From Thermoproteales archaeon (GTDB taxonomy: Archaea > Thermoproteota > Thermoprotei > Thermofilales > Thermofilaceae): 42,265 nt of DNA. Made by a program: the position numbers and the translations under genes. Below, one piece after another: positions 32,118 to 38,945 of the stretch. The notes below the pieces were generated by a model. The model saw only the letters and a program-made list of their open reading frames with translations, ran no database searches and was not told the origin of the DNA. Every line of letters begins with the position of its first letter. Positions within the stretch are counted from its first letter, which is position 1. The stretch is from assembly GCA_021163245.1 (NCBI GenBank), contig JAGGXB010000097.1, forward strand, positions 1 through 42,265, in the 5' to 3' direction.

Positions 32118-34052
32118 ATGTCTCTTAACAATCATAGTGTATGCGAGAAGTGTAACATCGTTAGAAACCAAGATATTCATGAAGATGTGTCCAAAGTCTC
32201 CTTTATTACAGACGAAGATCTAAGAGAAGTATATAGATTAAGTACATCTGGATTTTTCTGGTTACTAGGTATCATTCTATTGTACTATGGCCTAAATGAG
32301 ATGTTTGTATCATTATTTTTCATTGCCTCATATCTAACTTCTGGATACAAGGTAATTATCTCAGCGCTAAAAAAGATTTTGACTAAAGATATATTTAATG
32401 AGAATTTTCTACTTTTAGTCGCTTCCATGGGTGCATTCTACCTAGGACAGTTTCCTGAGGGCTCTGGCGTAATGTTATTCTTTTGTATTGGAGAATTTTT
32501 ACAGGAAACAGCTTTGAAAAAATCAAGGAGAACAATTGAGTCATTACTTAGTCTTAAATCCGATACTGTTAATCTTAAAATTCAAGGTAAGATTGTTGAG
32601 GCTAAGCCTGAGAGTGTAGATGTTGGCGATATAATTGTTATTCGTCCAGGTGAAAAGATTCCTCTAGATGGTGTAGTTGTAAAGGGTAGGTCTATATTAG
32701 ATGTATCTATGCTTACAGGTGAGTCAGCTCCAAGAGAGGTAGATGTAGGCGATAAAGTTTTGTCTGGAATGATTAATGTTAGTAGCTTGTTAGAAATCAA
32801 AGTTATGAAGAGATTGGAGGAATCTACCGTTACTAAAATCCTCAATCTTATACAGGAAGCAATAGAGAGGAAATCTAGGAATGAGAAATTTATAACTAGA
32901 TTTGCTAAAGTTTACACACCTGTTATAATATTCATGGCTCTTTTAGTCGCTGTTGTTCCACCACTGTTTCTGGGAGAATCTTTCAGGATCTGGTTCTATA
33001 GATCTTTGACTCTTCTAATAATTGCTTGTCCGTGCGCTTTAGTTCTTTCTATACCCTTAGGATATTTTGCTGGTATTGGGAAAGCAGCAAGGGAAGGGAT
33101 CCTGGTTAAGGGCTCAAATTTCCTTGATCTGCTGGTAAGAGCAAAAATCTTTGTTTTTGATAAAACAGGTACGCTTACATCTGGCATTCTTGGTATTGGG
33201 AGAGTTGTTTCGAAGAGTAATTATGATGAACGTGAAGTTTTAAGGATAGCTGCTATTGCGGAAAGATATTCTAGTCATCCTATTGCTAAAACTATACGAG
33301 AAGCGTATGATGATAAAATTGATTTAGATATCAGGGAATATGTTGAGTTTCCTGGATTTGGTGTGAAGATGAAATTGAAGGATGTTGAAGTTATGGTTGG
33401 AAGTGATAAACTTCTTCATAGGGAGAAAATAGCTCATGATGTATGTGAGATTCCTGGAAGTTCGATAGTTCATGTTGTTGTTAACGATAAGCATATAGGT
33501 TTTATAGAGTTGGAAAATAAAGTAAAAAATGAGGCTGTTTACCTAATAGATGAGCTTAAAAGATTTGGAGTTAAAAAAACTATAATGCTTACTGGTGACG
33601 ATGAAGAGGTTGCTCGTAGGGTTGCTAAGATTTTGGGGATAGATGAGTTTTATGCTCGTCTTTTACCTCAGGAGAAAGTAGAGGTTCTGGAAGATATCAA
33701 GAAGAGATATAATGAGTGGATAGTTGCCTATGTTGGTGATGGTATTAATGATGCTCCTGTTATAGCGAGAGCCGATGTAGGGATAGCTATGGGGGCTATG
33801 GGGAGTGATGCAGCGATAGAGGTAGCTGATGTTGTGGTTATGGATGATAATTTATCTAGGATTTCACGAGCGATACAGATATCAAGGAAAACAAAGAGTG
33901 TAGTGATACAAAATATAGTTTTCTCGATTTTGGTGAAAATAATATTTTTGTCACTTGGAGTTATAGGTGAAGCATCTATGTGGGAAGCTTTAATAGCTGA
34001 TACTGGTGTTGCTCTTTTAACTATTTTAAATTCTCTAAGAATTCTCAGATAG
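32118..34052 (+). CDS. P1B-type heavy-metal efflux ATPase (Zn/Cd/Pb-type)
   Basis: ATP-driven exporter of soft metals in the cell membrane. The core motifs are complete: TGES in the actuator domain, CPC in the membrane (about 303-305, ACPCALVLS), the phosphorylation site DKTGT (D348), SSHP (about 385-388) in the nucleotide domain, and GDGINDAP (about 540-547). Near the C-terminus ALIADTGV provides the membrane Asp typical of Zn/Cd/Pb (P1B-2) pumps. Instead of a ferredoxin-like metal-binding domain it has a ~35-residue His/Cys-bearing N-terminus with CEKCN. GGTGAT lies five bases before the ATG. It is translated right after the ArsR sensor. Confidence 0.93.
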   Translation: MSLNNHSVCEKCNIVRNQDIHEDVSKVSFITDEDLREVYRLSTSGFFWLLGIILLYYGLNEMFVSLFFIASYLTSGYKVIISALKKILTKDIFNENFLLLVASMGAFYLGQFPEGSGVMLFFCIGEFLQETALKKSRRTIESLLSLKSDTVNLKIQGKIVEAKPESVDVGDIIVIRPGEKIPLDGVVVKGRSILDVSMLTGESAPREVDVGDKVLSGMINVSSLLEIKVMKRLEESTVTKILNLIQEAIERKSRNEKFITRFAKVYTPVIIFMALLVAVVPPLFLGESFRIWFYRSLTLLIIACPCALVLSIPLGYFAGIGKAAREGILVKGSNFLDLLVRAKIFVFDKTGTLTSGILGIGRVVSKSNYDEREVLRIAAIAERYSSHPIAKTIREAYDDKIDLDIREYVEFPGFGVKMKLKDVEVMVGSDKLLHREKIAHDVCEIPGSSIVHVVVNDKHIGFIELENKVKNEAVYLIDELKRFGVKKTIMLTGDDEEVARRVAKILGIDEFYARLLPQEKVEVLEDIKKRYNEWIVAYVGDGINDAPVIARADVGIAMGAMGSDAAIEVADVVVMDDNLSRISRAIQISRKTKSVVIQNIVFSILVKIIFLSLGVIGEASMWEALIADTGVALLTILNSLRILR

Positions 34053-34068
34053 TTAGATATCGTTTAAA

Positions 34069-34079
34069 TTTTATTTTTC
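34069..34079 (+). terminator. T-rich terminator after the metal ATPase gene
   Basis: TTTTATTTTTC begins 17 bases past the stop codon, with more T-rich tracts to 34121. The rest of the ~300-base gap up to 34352 has no convincing gene. A 25-codon frame (34272-34349) with a weak GAGG is present but has no other support. Confidence 0.4.
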
Positions 34080-34352
34080 TGGGTAATTTATATATTTCTG
34101 TAATTTATTTTATTATTTTTCCATTTATCTAAACGAGTATTTTCGATGTTGAAGGAATACAAGGAGCCAGACCTCTGGTGAGTAAAACAACAGCTTATAG
34201 GGAATATATATAGGGTATAGATAATCGACTATTTTGATTTCGCCCCTGATACTTAGTCTTGAGGAATAACTATGATGCTTAGAAGACGTATTTATGGGTT
34301 AGTTTATGATAGACATAAGCTATATTTGCTGTTTCTTGTTCTTAAATAAGGG

Positions 34353-35165
34353 TCATTCTTTTTGGAATAGGTTTTCAGGTATTTTGCTGTCCCAACCCTC
34401 TGGTGAAGGTAAGCTTAAAGCATATGCAACGATGGCTGGTACATCCATAATATTTATACCATCAATTTTTGTTTCGGTGTTTATCTTAGGGCCTCTGATA
34501 CCTAGCACGATGTTCATGGATTCAGGGTCGGCGGTCCCATGTCTTTTTCCTATCCCTCCATGGTCTGATACAACTATTATAAGGCTCTCATCAAGAAGTT
34601 CTGCTTTCTTAATAGCATCGATTATGATGCCTACATGTGAGTCTGTTTCTGTTAAATGTTCCATATATGTTTTTGAGCCCCATCCATATCGATGCCCATA
34701 ATGATCCGGGTTGTCTAACTGAATAAAGAACATCTCAGGTTTTTTCTCGATTATAAAGTATGATGATACTTCAGCTAGATGGGGATCTGTTAATGAAAGT
34801 GTTCTACAGTGTTCTCGAACGGAAGGCTCGATTATTTTTGTAATTATAGGTTCCCAACAGCTAAAGAAGCCGCATCTTAATTCTGGATTTGTTTCTATGG
34901 CTATTTTTAAAAATGATGGCCATGGTGTGTCTTCTGAGCAAGGGTTGTCTCCTGTTATCTGATGTTTCTCTGGTCCTACTCCATGTAGAAGAGCACCCCA
35001 TGCTTCATAACTGGATGATGGAAAAACTGTCTTGGCGTTGTATGTTATAACTCCATCTTTGAAAAGGTTATCTATATTAGGTGTGTAAGCATCACGTATA
35101 GCCCAGCCAGCTGCTCCATCCAGACCGATAACAAAGACTCTTCTTGCTATTTGCATACTTTTCAT
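34353..35165 (-). CDS. Type I phosphodiesterase/alkaline phosphatase superfamily enzyme
   Basis: A compact 270-residue member. The first metal Asp is in VFVIGLDGA. The nucleophile region is FPSSSYEAWGALLHGV, with a Ser in the catalytic position, followed by GPEKHQI. QLDNPDHYGHRYG and VVSDHGGIGKRHG provide the remaining metal ligands. It differs from the larger enzyme at 7328-9253, which has Thr as nucleophile and a long insertion. The substrate is unknown; a phosphodiester or sulfate ester of a small molecule is likely. There is no signal peptide. The ATG at 35165 lacks a ribosome binding site; a second ATG three codons later is equally possible. It is convergent with the metal ATPase. Confidence 0.85.
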   Translation of the reverse strand: MKSMQIARRVFVIGLDGAAGWAIRDAYTPNIDNLFKDGVITYNAKTVFPSSSYEAWGALLHGVGPEKHQITGDNPCSEDTPWPSFLKIAIETNPELRCGFFSCWEPIITKIIEPSVREHCRTLSLTDPHLAEVSSYFIIEKKPEMFFIQLDNPDHYGHRYGWGSKTYMEHLTETDSHVGIIIDAIKKAELLDESLIIVVSDHGGIGKRHGTADPESMNIVLGIRGPKINTETKIDGINIMDVPAIVAYALSLPSPEGWDSKIPENLFQKE

Positions 35166-35358
35166 TTAATTTGTAAGTTTAATATGTTTTTTCGTTCATG
35201 TTAATCGCTATTTTTCAAATATATACTGTTTTTTATATTATAATTATACAATTTTATTATAAATAATCATCTTTTTATAGAGTTATTCTTGATATTTTTA
35301 AATGAAGATGTTTTTTATTTTTTATAGTATCATTTTAGTTTTTTAGAACAAACAGTAT

Positions 35359-35380
35359 TTTTTGTGTCAATGCACAAAAA
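35359..35380 (+). promoter_or_regulatory. Dyad upstream of the feo promoter (TTTTTGTG-N6-CACAAAAA)
   Basis: Perfect 8-base arms around TCAATG lie just upstream of the TATA-like element of feoA, where archaeal activators often bind. A second regulator besides the DtxR-type protein could act here. A hairpin is the alternative. Confidence 0.4.
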
Positions 35381-35388
35381 TAAGAAAG

Positions 35389-35396
35389 ATATAAAT
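35389..35396 (+). promoter_or_regulatory. TATA box of the feo operon
   Basis: ATATAAAT, about 55 bases before the feoA ATG, with the two DtxR-type palindromes lying directly downstream of it. Transcription should begin near 35418, inside the operators. Confidence 0.55.
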
Positions 35397-35435
35397 TTTA
35401 GATAAATCTAAAAAAATTAGATTAATCTAATTTTT
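35396..35435 (+). promoter_or_regulatory. Two adjacent DtxR/IdeR-type operators upstream of feoA
   Basis: Operator 1 (35396-35413) is TTTTAGATAAATCTAAAA, symmetric except for the central AA. Operator 2 (35412-35435) is a perfect 24-bp palindrome with core TTAGATTAATCTAA flanked by five A and five T residues. The core matches the DtxR/IdeR consensus TTAGGTTAACCTAA with the inner G/C pair changed to A/T. The two centres are 19 bp apart, suiting two dimers. They cover the region between the TATA box and the start, so binding would block transcription. The DtxR-type gene at 38432-38896 is the obvious regulator. Confidence 0.8.
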
Positions 35436-35447
35436 AATGGTGGAATA

Positions 35448-35693
35448 ATGAATGTAAAGCTGAGCAGTCTAAATCCGGGGGATAAGGCTGTAGTAGTGAG
35501 AATTAATGGTAAGGGAGCAATAGCGAGAAGAATTGCTGATATGGGGCTTATTCCAGGCACAGAAATAAAGGTCGTAAGGAAAGCTCCTCTAGGTGATCCT
35601 ATAGAATTTGAAGTTAGAGGATATTATCTTTCATTGAGGAAAAATGAGGCAGATATTGTATTAGTGAAGGTGAAGGAATATGATTCCCTATAG
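35448..35693 (+). CDS. feoA: FeoA-family SH3-like protein, first copy
   Basis: Small beta-barrel of 81 residues that assists the ferrous iron transporter FeoB. The family pattern is complete: LSSLNPGDKAVVVRI at the start, ARRIADMGLIPGTEIKVV in the middle and DPIEFEVRGYYLSLRK near the end. GGTGG lies a few bases before the ATG, and the paired DtxR-type operators lie immediately upstream, so iron should repress it. The 3' end overlaps the second FeoA gene by 14 bases. It is the first gene of the feo operon. Confidence 0.93.
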   Translation: MNVKLSSLNPGDKAVVVRINGKGAIARRIADMGLIPGTEIKVVRKAPLGDPIEFEVRGYYLSLRKNEADIVLVKVKEYDSL

Positions 35694-35934
35694 ATCTTCT
35701 GGTAGGATTATGCCTTTGGCTTTTTTACCAGAGGGAGTTACTGGTATTGTTGTTGAAATTAGAGGTGGTATTAATGCTTCTCGTAGAATTTTTGAGTTAG
35801 GAATTACTCAGGGGGTTTCTGTTCGTGTTGTTAGGAGTATGGGACCTGGACCTATTCTTGTAGATGTTCGAGGTGCTAGGATAGCTTTGGGCAGGGGTAT
35901 TTCTATGAAGATTTTGGTGGAGGTGGTTGGATGA
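35680..35934 (+). CDS. feoA: FeoA-family SH3-like protein, second copy
   Basis: An 84-residue FeoA-like domain (LPEGVTGIVVEIRGG, RRIFELGITQGVSVRVVR, GPILVDVRGARIALGRG). It has diverged clearly from the first copy and begins with a short extra segment (MIPYRSSGRIMPLAF). It overlaps the first copy by 14 bases and feoB by four bases (ATGA), so the three are translated together. GGTGA lies six bases upstream of its ATG. Two separate FeoA proteins could form a heteromer on FeoB or have split roles. Confidence 0.9.
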   Translation: MIPYRSSGRIMPLAFLPEGVTGIVVEIRGGINASRRIFELGITQGVSVRVVRSMGPGPILVDVRGARIALGRGISMKILVEVVG

Positions 35935-37922
35935 TAAGGGTAGCTTTGGCCGGTAATCCAAATGTTGGTAAATCTGTTATTTTTAATAATTTGACTGGGA
36001 GCAGACAGCATGTAGGTAATTGGCCGGGAAAAACTGTTGAGAAGAAAGAAGGATATGCGAAATGTTTTGGCGAAGAAATGTACGTTATTGATTTGCCGGG
36101 GACATACAGTTTATCTGCTTATTCTATAGAGGAGCTAATAGCCAGAGACTATATAGTTAAGGAAAAACCTGATGTTGTTGTAGTAGTTGTCGATGCATCT
36201 AACATTGAACGTAATTTGTATCTAGTTGTACAGGTTTTGGAGCTTGGAGTTAAGACTATTATTGCACTTAATAAAATGGATCTTGCTAAGTCAACTGGTG
36301 TTGAAATAAATGTTAAAAAGTTAGAAAATTTGTTAGGTGTTCCTATTGTTGAAACTGTTGCTCCTAAAAAGATAGGGATGGATGAGTTATGTAGAAAGAT
36401 TATTGAAATGAAGGAATCTGAAGAAATACAGATGAGGATAAGATATAGTGATATTCTTGAGGGAGCGATTCATGATCTTATAGAAATATTAGAGGAGGTT
36501 AAGGAATTCAGAGATTATGCTTATAGATGGTTGGCGATAAAGATACTTGAAGGAGATAACGCTATAATGCAGGAAGTGGAAGAGAAGATAAAGACTGTAT
36601 CTTTGAAAGAAAGAATATATGAGATAAAGAAGAGATTTGAAGAAAAGGTTGAGGACACTGAAATGTACGTTATAAATGAGAGATATCGAGTTATACAGGA
36701 GATAGTATCGAAGACTGTACATGTATCTAAAAAAGTTACTTTAAGCGATATGCTTGATCAAGCTTTTCTTGATAGGTATATAGGTATTCCTATATTTTTA
36801 GCAATTTTATGGATTCTTTTCCAGTTTACATTTATTGTATCTACGCCCTTTGTAGATATGATAGGTGACTTTTTTGCGGTTATATCGAATAATATGGCTA
36901 ATGTAACAGGTATATCTCATCTCGATTATTTATTGTTTGGTGAATATGGTGTTCTTAATGGCATAGGGATGATTCTAAGTTTTGTTCCATTGATAATGGC
37001 TCTTTATTTTGCATTGTCATTGTTTGAAGATTTTGGTTATATTTCTCGTGCAGCTTTCCTGATGGATAAGTTGATGAGAAAATTAGGTCTAACTGGAAGA
37101 ACTATTATACCAATGATTTTAGGATTTGGATGTAATGTAGCGGGAATATATGGTACAAGGATAATTCCTGAAGAAGATGACAGAATTATAGCTATTGTAA
37201 CTAATCCTTTGATGATGTGTTCTGCCAGACTGGTTGCTTTCGCTATCATTGCAGCAGCTTTTTGGGGAAGTATGGCTGGTACTATTCTGTTATCACTATA
37301 TGTAATAGGTATTGTACTTGCCGTATCTATATCGTTAGTTTTGAAAAAATTTGTGTTTAAAGGTAAGGCTTCTCCTTTTATAATGGAATTGCCTCCTTAC
37401 CAGGTACCTTCTATAAAAGTGGCTGCTTCTCAGGCTTGGGCTAGAGGGTCATTATTCTTTAGGAAAGCTGGTACAGTTATATTGTTTGGTCTTTTAGTTT
37501 TAGGTGTTCTTGCAACTACTGATGTTACGACTTTATCTTTTACTGATGATGTGCAGAATAGTATAGTCGCTGTAATCGGTAAAATGCTTCATCCTATATT
37601 TGCTCCTTTAGGCTGGGATTGGAGGCTTGTAATAGCCGTTATCTTTGGCTTTGTTGCGAAAGAGATAGTGATAGGTGCTACCGCTATGCTATATGGAGTA
37701 ACAGAGGATGAATTTGCATCGTTTATAGCTCAGCATTATGATCCTGTAGTGATGTATGCATACATGGTTTTTGTACTCGTATATGTTCCATGTATTGCGA
37801 GTATTGCAGCTATAAAAAATGAAACGGGTTCCTGGAAGTGGACATTATTCACTATCCTATATGAAGTTTCTTTAGCTTATCTTCTGGGTATCTTAGTCTT
37901 GTTTATAGGTGGATTTATCTAG
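35931..37922 (+). CDS. feoB: Ferrous iron transport GTPase-permease FeoB
   Basis: Imports Fe(II) across the cell membrane. The N-terminal G domain has GNPNVGKS (8-15), the switch segment HVGNWPGKTVE, DLPG (54-57) and NKMD (114-117). A helical regulatory region follows to about 270. The membrane domain starts near 280 and contains both Gate-type motifs: GRTIIPMILGFGCNVAGIYG and TNPLMMCSARL in the first half, FGFVAKEIVIG and VYVPCIASIAAI in the second. The length of 663 residues is normal. It overlaps the second FeoA gene by four bases and its stop codon overlaps the ribosome binding site of the next gene. All the operon should be iron-repressed through the upstream operators. Confidence 0.97.
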   Translation: MIRVALAGNPNVGKSVIFNNLTGSRQHVGNWPGKTVEKKEGYAKCFGEEMYVIDLPGTYSLSAYSIEELIARDYIVKEKPDVVVVVVDASNIERNLYLVVQVLELGVKTIIALNKMDLAKSTGVEINVKKLENLLGVPIVETVAPKKIGMDELCRKIIEMKESEEIQMRIRYSDILEGAIHDLIEILEEVKEFRDYAYRWLAIKILEGDNAIMQEVEEKIKTVSLKERIYEIKKRFEEKVEDTEMYVINERYRVIQEIVSKTVHVSKKVTLSDMLDQAFLDRYIGIPIFLAILWILFQFTFIVSTPFVDMIGDFFAVISNNMANVTGISHLDYLLFGEYGVLNGIGMILSFVPLIMALYFALSLFEDFGYISRAAFLMDKLMRKLGLTGRTIIPMILGFGCNVAGIYGTRIIPEEDDRIIAIVTNPLMMCSARLVAFAIIAAAFWGSMAGTILLSLYVIGIVLAVSISLVLKKFVFKGKASPFIMELPPYQVPSIKVAASQAWARGSLFFRKAGTVILFGLLVLGVLATTDVTTLSFTDDVQNSIVAVIGKMLHPIFAPLGWDWRLVIAVIFGFVAKEIVIGATAMLYGVTEDEFASFIAQHYDPVVMYAYMVFVLVYVPCIASIAAIKNETGSWKWTLFTILYEVSLAYLLGILVLFIGGFI

Positions 37923-37931
37923 GTGAGAAAT

Positions 37932-38435
37932 ATGAAAATAGACAAAATATATACATTGTTAATCGGAGACATGTACTTATTCTTCGGGTTTGTCCAGTTT
38001 CTAAATGGCTTATCATCTATATTTCTAGGCTTCATACCTTTTAATACTTGTATAAGTGTATCAGGAATATGTATACCGAACATCTTTCCAGATGTCTTTT
38101 CCGGAATCGCACTTTTAACTACTGGACTATTATTTGTTTCTTCGCTATATTTCTACGGAAGAGACGTGATAAAAGCAAAAGGATACTTTTTGGTTGGATG
38201 GATTTTAGCTATACTAATGCTAGGATTAAACATTGTTGAAATTTTATCAAATATACTAGACGCTTACTACCCGATTCTTTTCGGTGGAGAACCCAACTTT
38301 GTATGGAGTATATGCGAGGATAGTTGGGGCATAGCACCACATCTACTGCTTGGATTACTAATTCTGCCGATGTATTTTGAAAACAAAATCTATCTTTCCG
38401 AACTTTTTCCTAAAAAATTCTATAAGACACGCTAA
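37932..38435 (+). CDS. Small four-helix membrane protein at the end of the feo operon
   Basis: A 167-residue integral membrane protein with about four hydrophobic helices (near 8-35, 53-75, 83-105 and 132-150). The outer loops carry conserved-looking Cys residues (FNTCISVSGICIPN and WSICEDSW), which could form disulfides or bind metal. I do not recognise the family and it is not FeoC. AGGTGA, which overlaps the feoB stop codon, lies five bases before the ATG at 37932, so it is tightly coupled to feoB. Its place makes it a candidate accessory subunit for iron uptake. Its end overlaps the convergent DtxR-type gene by four bases. Confidence 0.7.
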   Translation: MKIDKIYTLLIGDMYLFFGFVQFLNGLSSIFLGFIPFNTCISVSGICIPNIFPDVFSGIALLTTGLLFVSSLYFYGRDVIKAKGYFLVGWILAILMLGLNIVEILSNILDAYYPILFGGEPNFVWSICEDSWGIAPHLLLGLLILPMYFENKIYLSELFPKKFYKTR

Positions 38436-38896
38436 GGTGATAATTTTTCCTTATAGAACTTTTTAAATTTTTCAACTATTTTTTGACTCTCTGGATCATC
38501 TTCCAGAAATTCTATAAATTTTTTAAGTCTGTTCACTGTTTCCTCATTAAGATAGTGTTCAAGGTTACATGCATCTGTTTCTGCTACTTCCTTTGGAACC
38601 CCCAAGACATTTATAAGAAAATTTTCAATCGTTTCGAAACGCCCACTTAGTCCTTTAGCTACACGTAGGCCTTTTTTAGTTAATTCTATATATCCGTGTT
38701 TTTCATAAGTTATTAATCCAATATTAGATAGCTTTTTCAAAGAGTATATGACACTAGATGGTTTGACTTTTAATATATTTGCTATATCTCTTACTCTAGC
38801 CACTTTTTTTCTCTTTGATATGACATATATTGCTCTAACATAATCTTCCAAACTCCTTGAAAGCTTTTTCGTCAAGTTAAGTGTATCTTCAGTCAT
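38432..38896 (-). CDS. DtxR/MntR-family metal-dependent repressor
   Basis: A 154-residue two-domain repressor without the SH3 domain. The winged helix spans about 14-75 (RVRDIANILKVKPSSVIYSL) and the dimerisation/metal domain 76-150. Metal-site positions are D18 (SLEDYVRAIY, Asp as in MntR where DtxR has Met10), C110, E113 and H114 (DACNLEHYL, Cys as in DtxR). The His present in most members (H77 in MntR, H79 in DtxR) is replaced by F87 (SGRFETIENFL). The metal site is thus a mixed, reduced type. It most likely represses the feo operon that ends four bases inside its own 3' end, through the palindromes before feoA. Confidence 0.9.
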   Translation of the reverse strand: MTEDTLNLTKKLSRSLEDYVRAIYVISKRKKVARVRDIANILKVKPSSVIYSLKKLSNIGLITYEKHGYIELTKKGLRVAKGLSGRFETIENFLINVLGVPKEVAETDACNLEHYLNEETVNRLKKFIEFLEDDPESQKIVEKFKKFYKEKLSP

Positions 38897-38921
38897 AATA
38901 TATACACTTTTTAAGAAATAA

Positions 38922-38945
38922 AAATTAATTTTCTAAAATTAATTT
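38922..38945. repeat. 24-bp inverted repeat AAATTAATTTT-CT-AAAATTAATTT
   Basis: Perfect 11-base arms around a CT centre. It covers the stop codon of the GH116 gene and lies 26-49 bases before the DtxR-type start codon, where that gene's TATA/BRE region should be. It could act as a transcript-end hairpin for GH116 or as an autoregulatory site. Its sequence differs from the feoA palindromes (no ATCTAA half site). Confidence 0.4.

Noticed and set aside
34272-34349. 25-codon plus-strand frame after the metal ATPase
   Set aside because: Only a weak GAGG lies upstream, the composition is ordinary, and neighbouring sequence has many stops. It may be noise or a relic.
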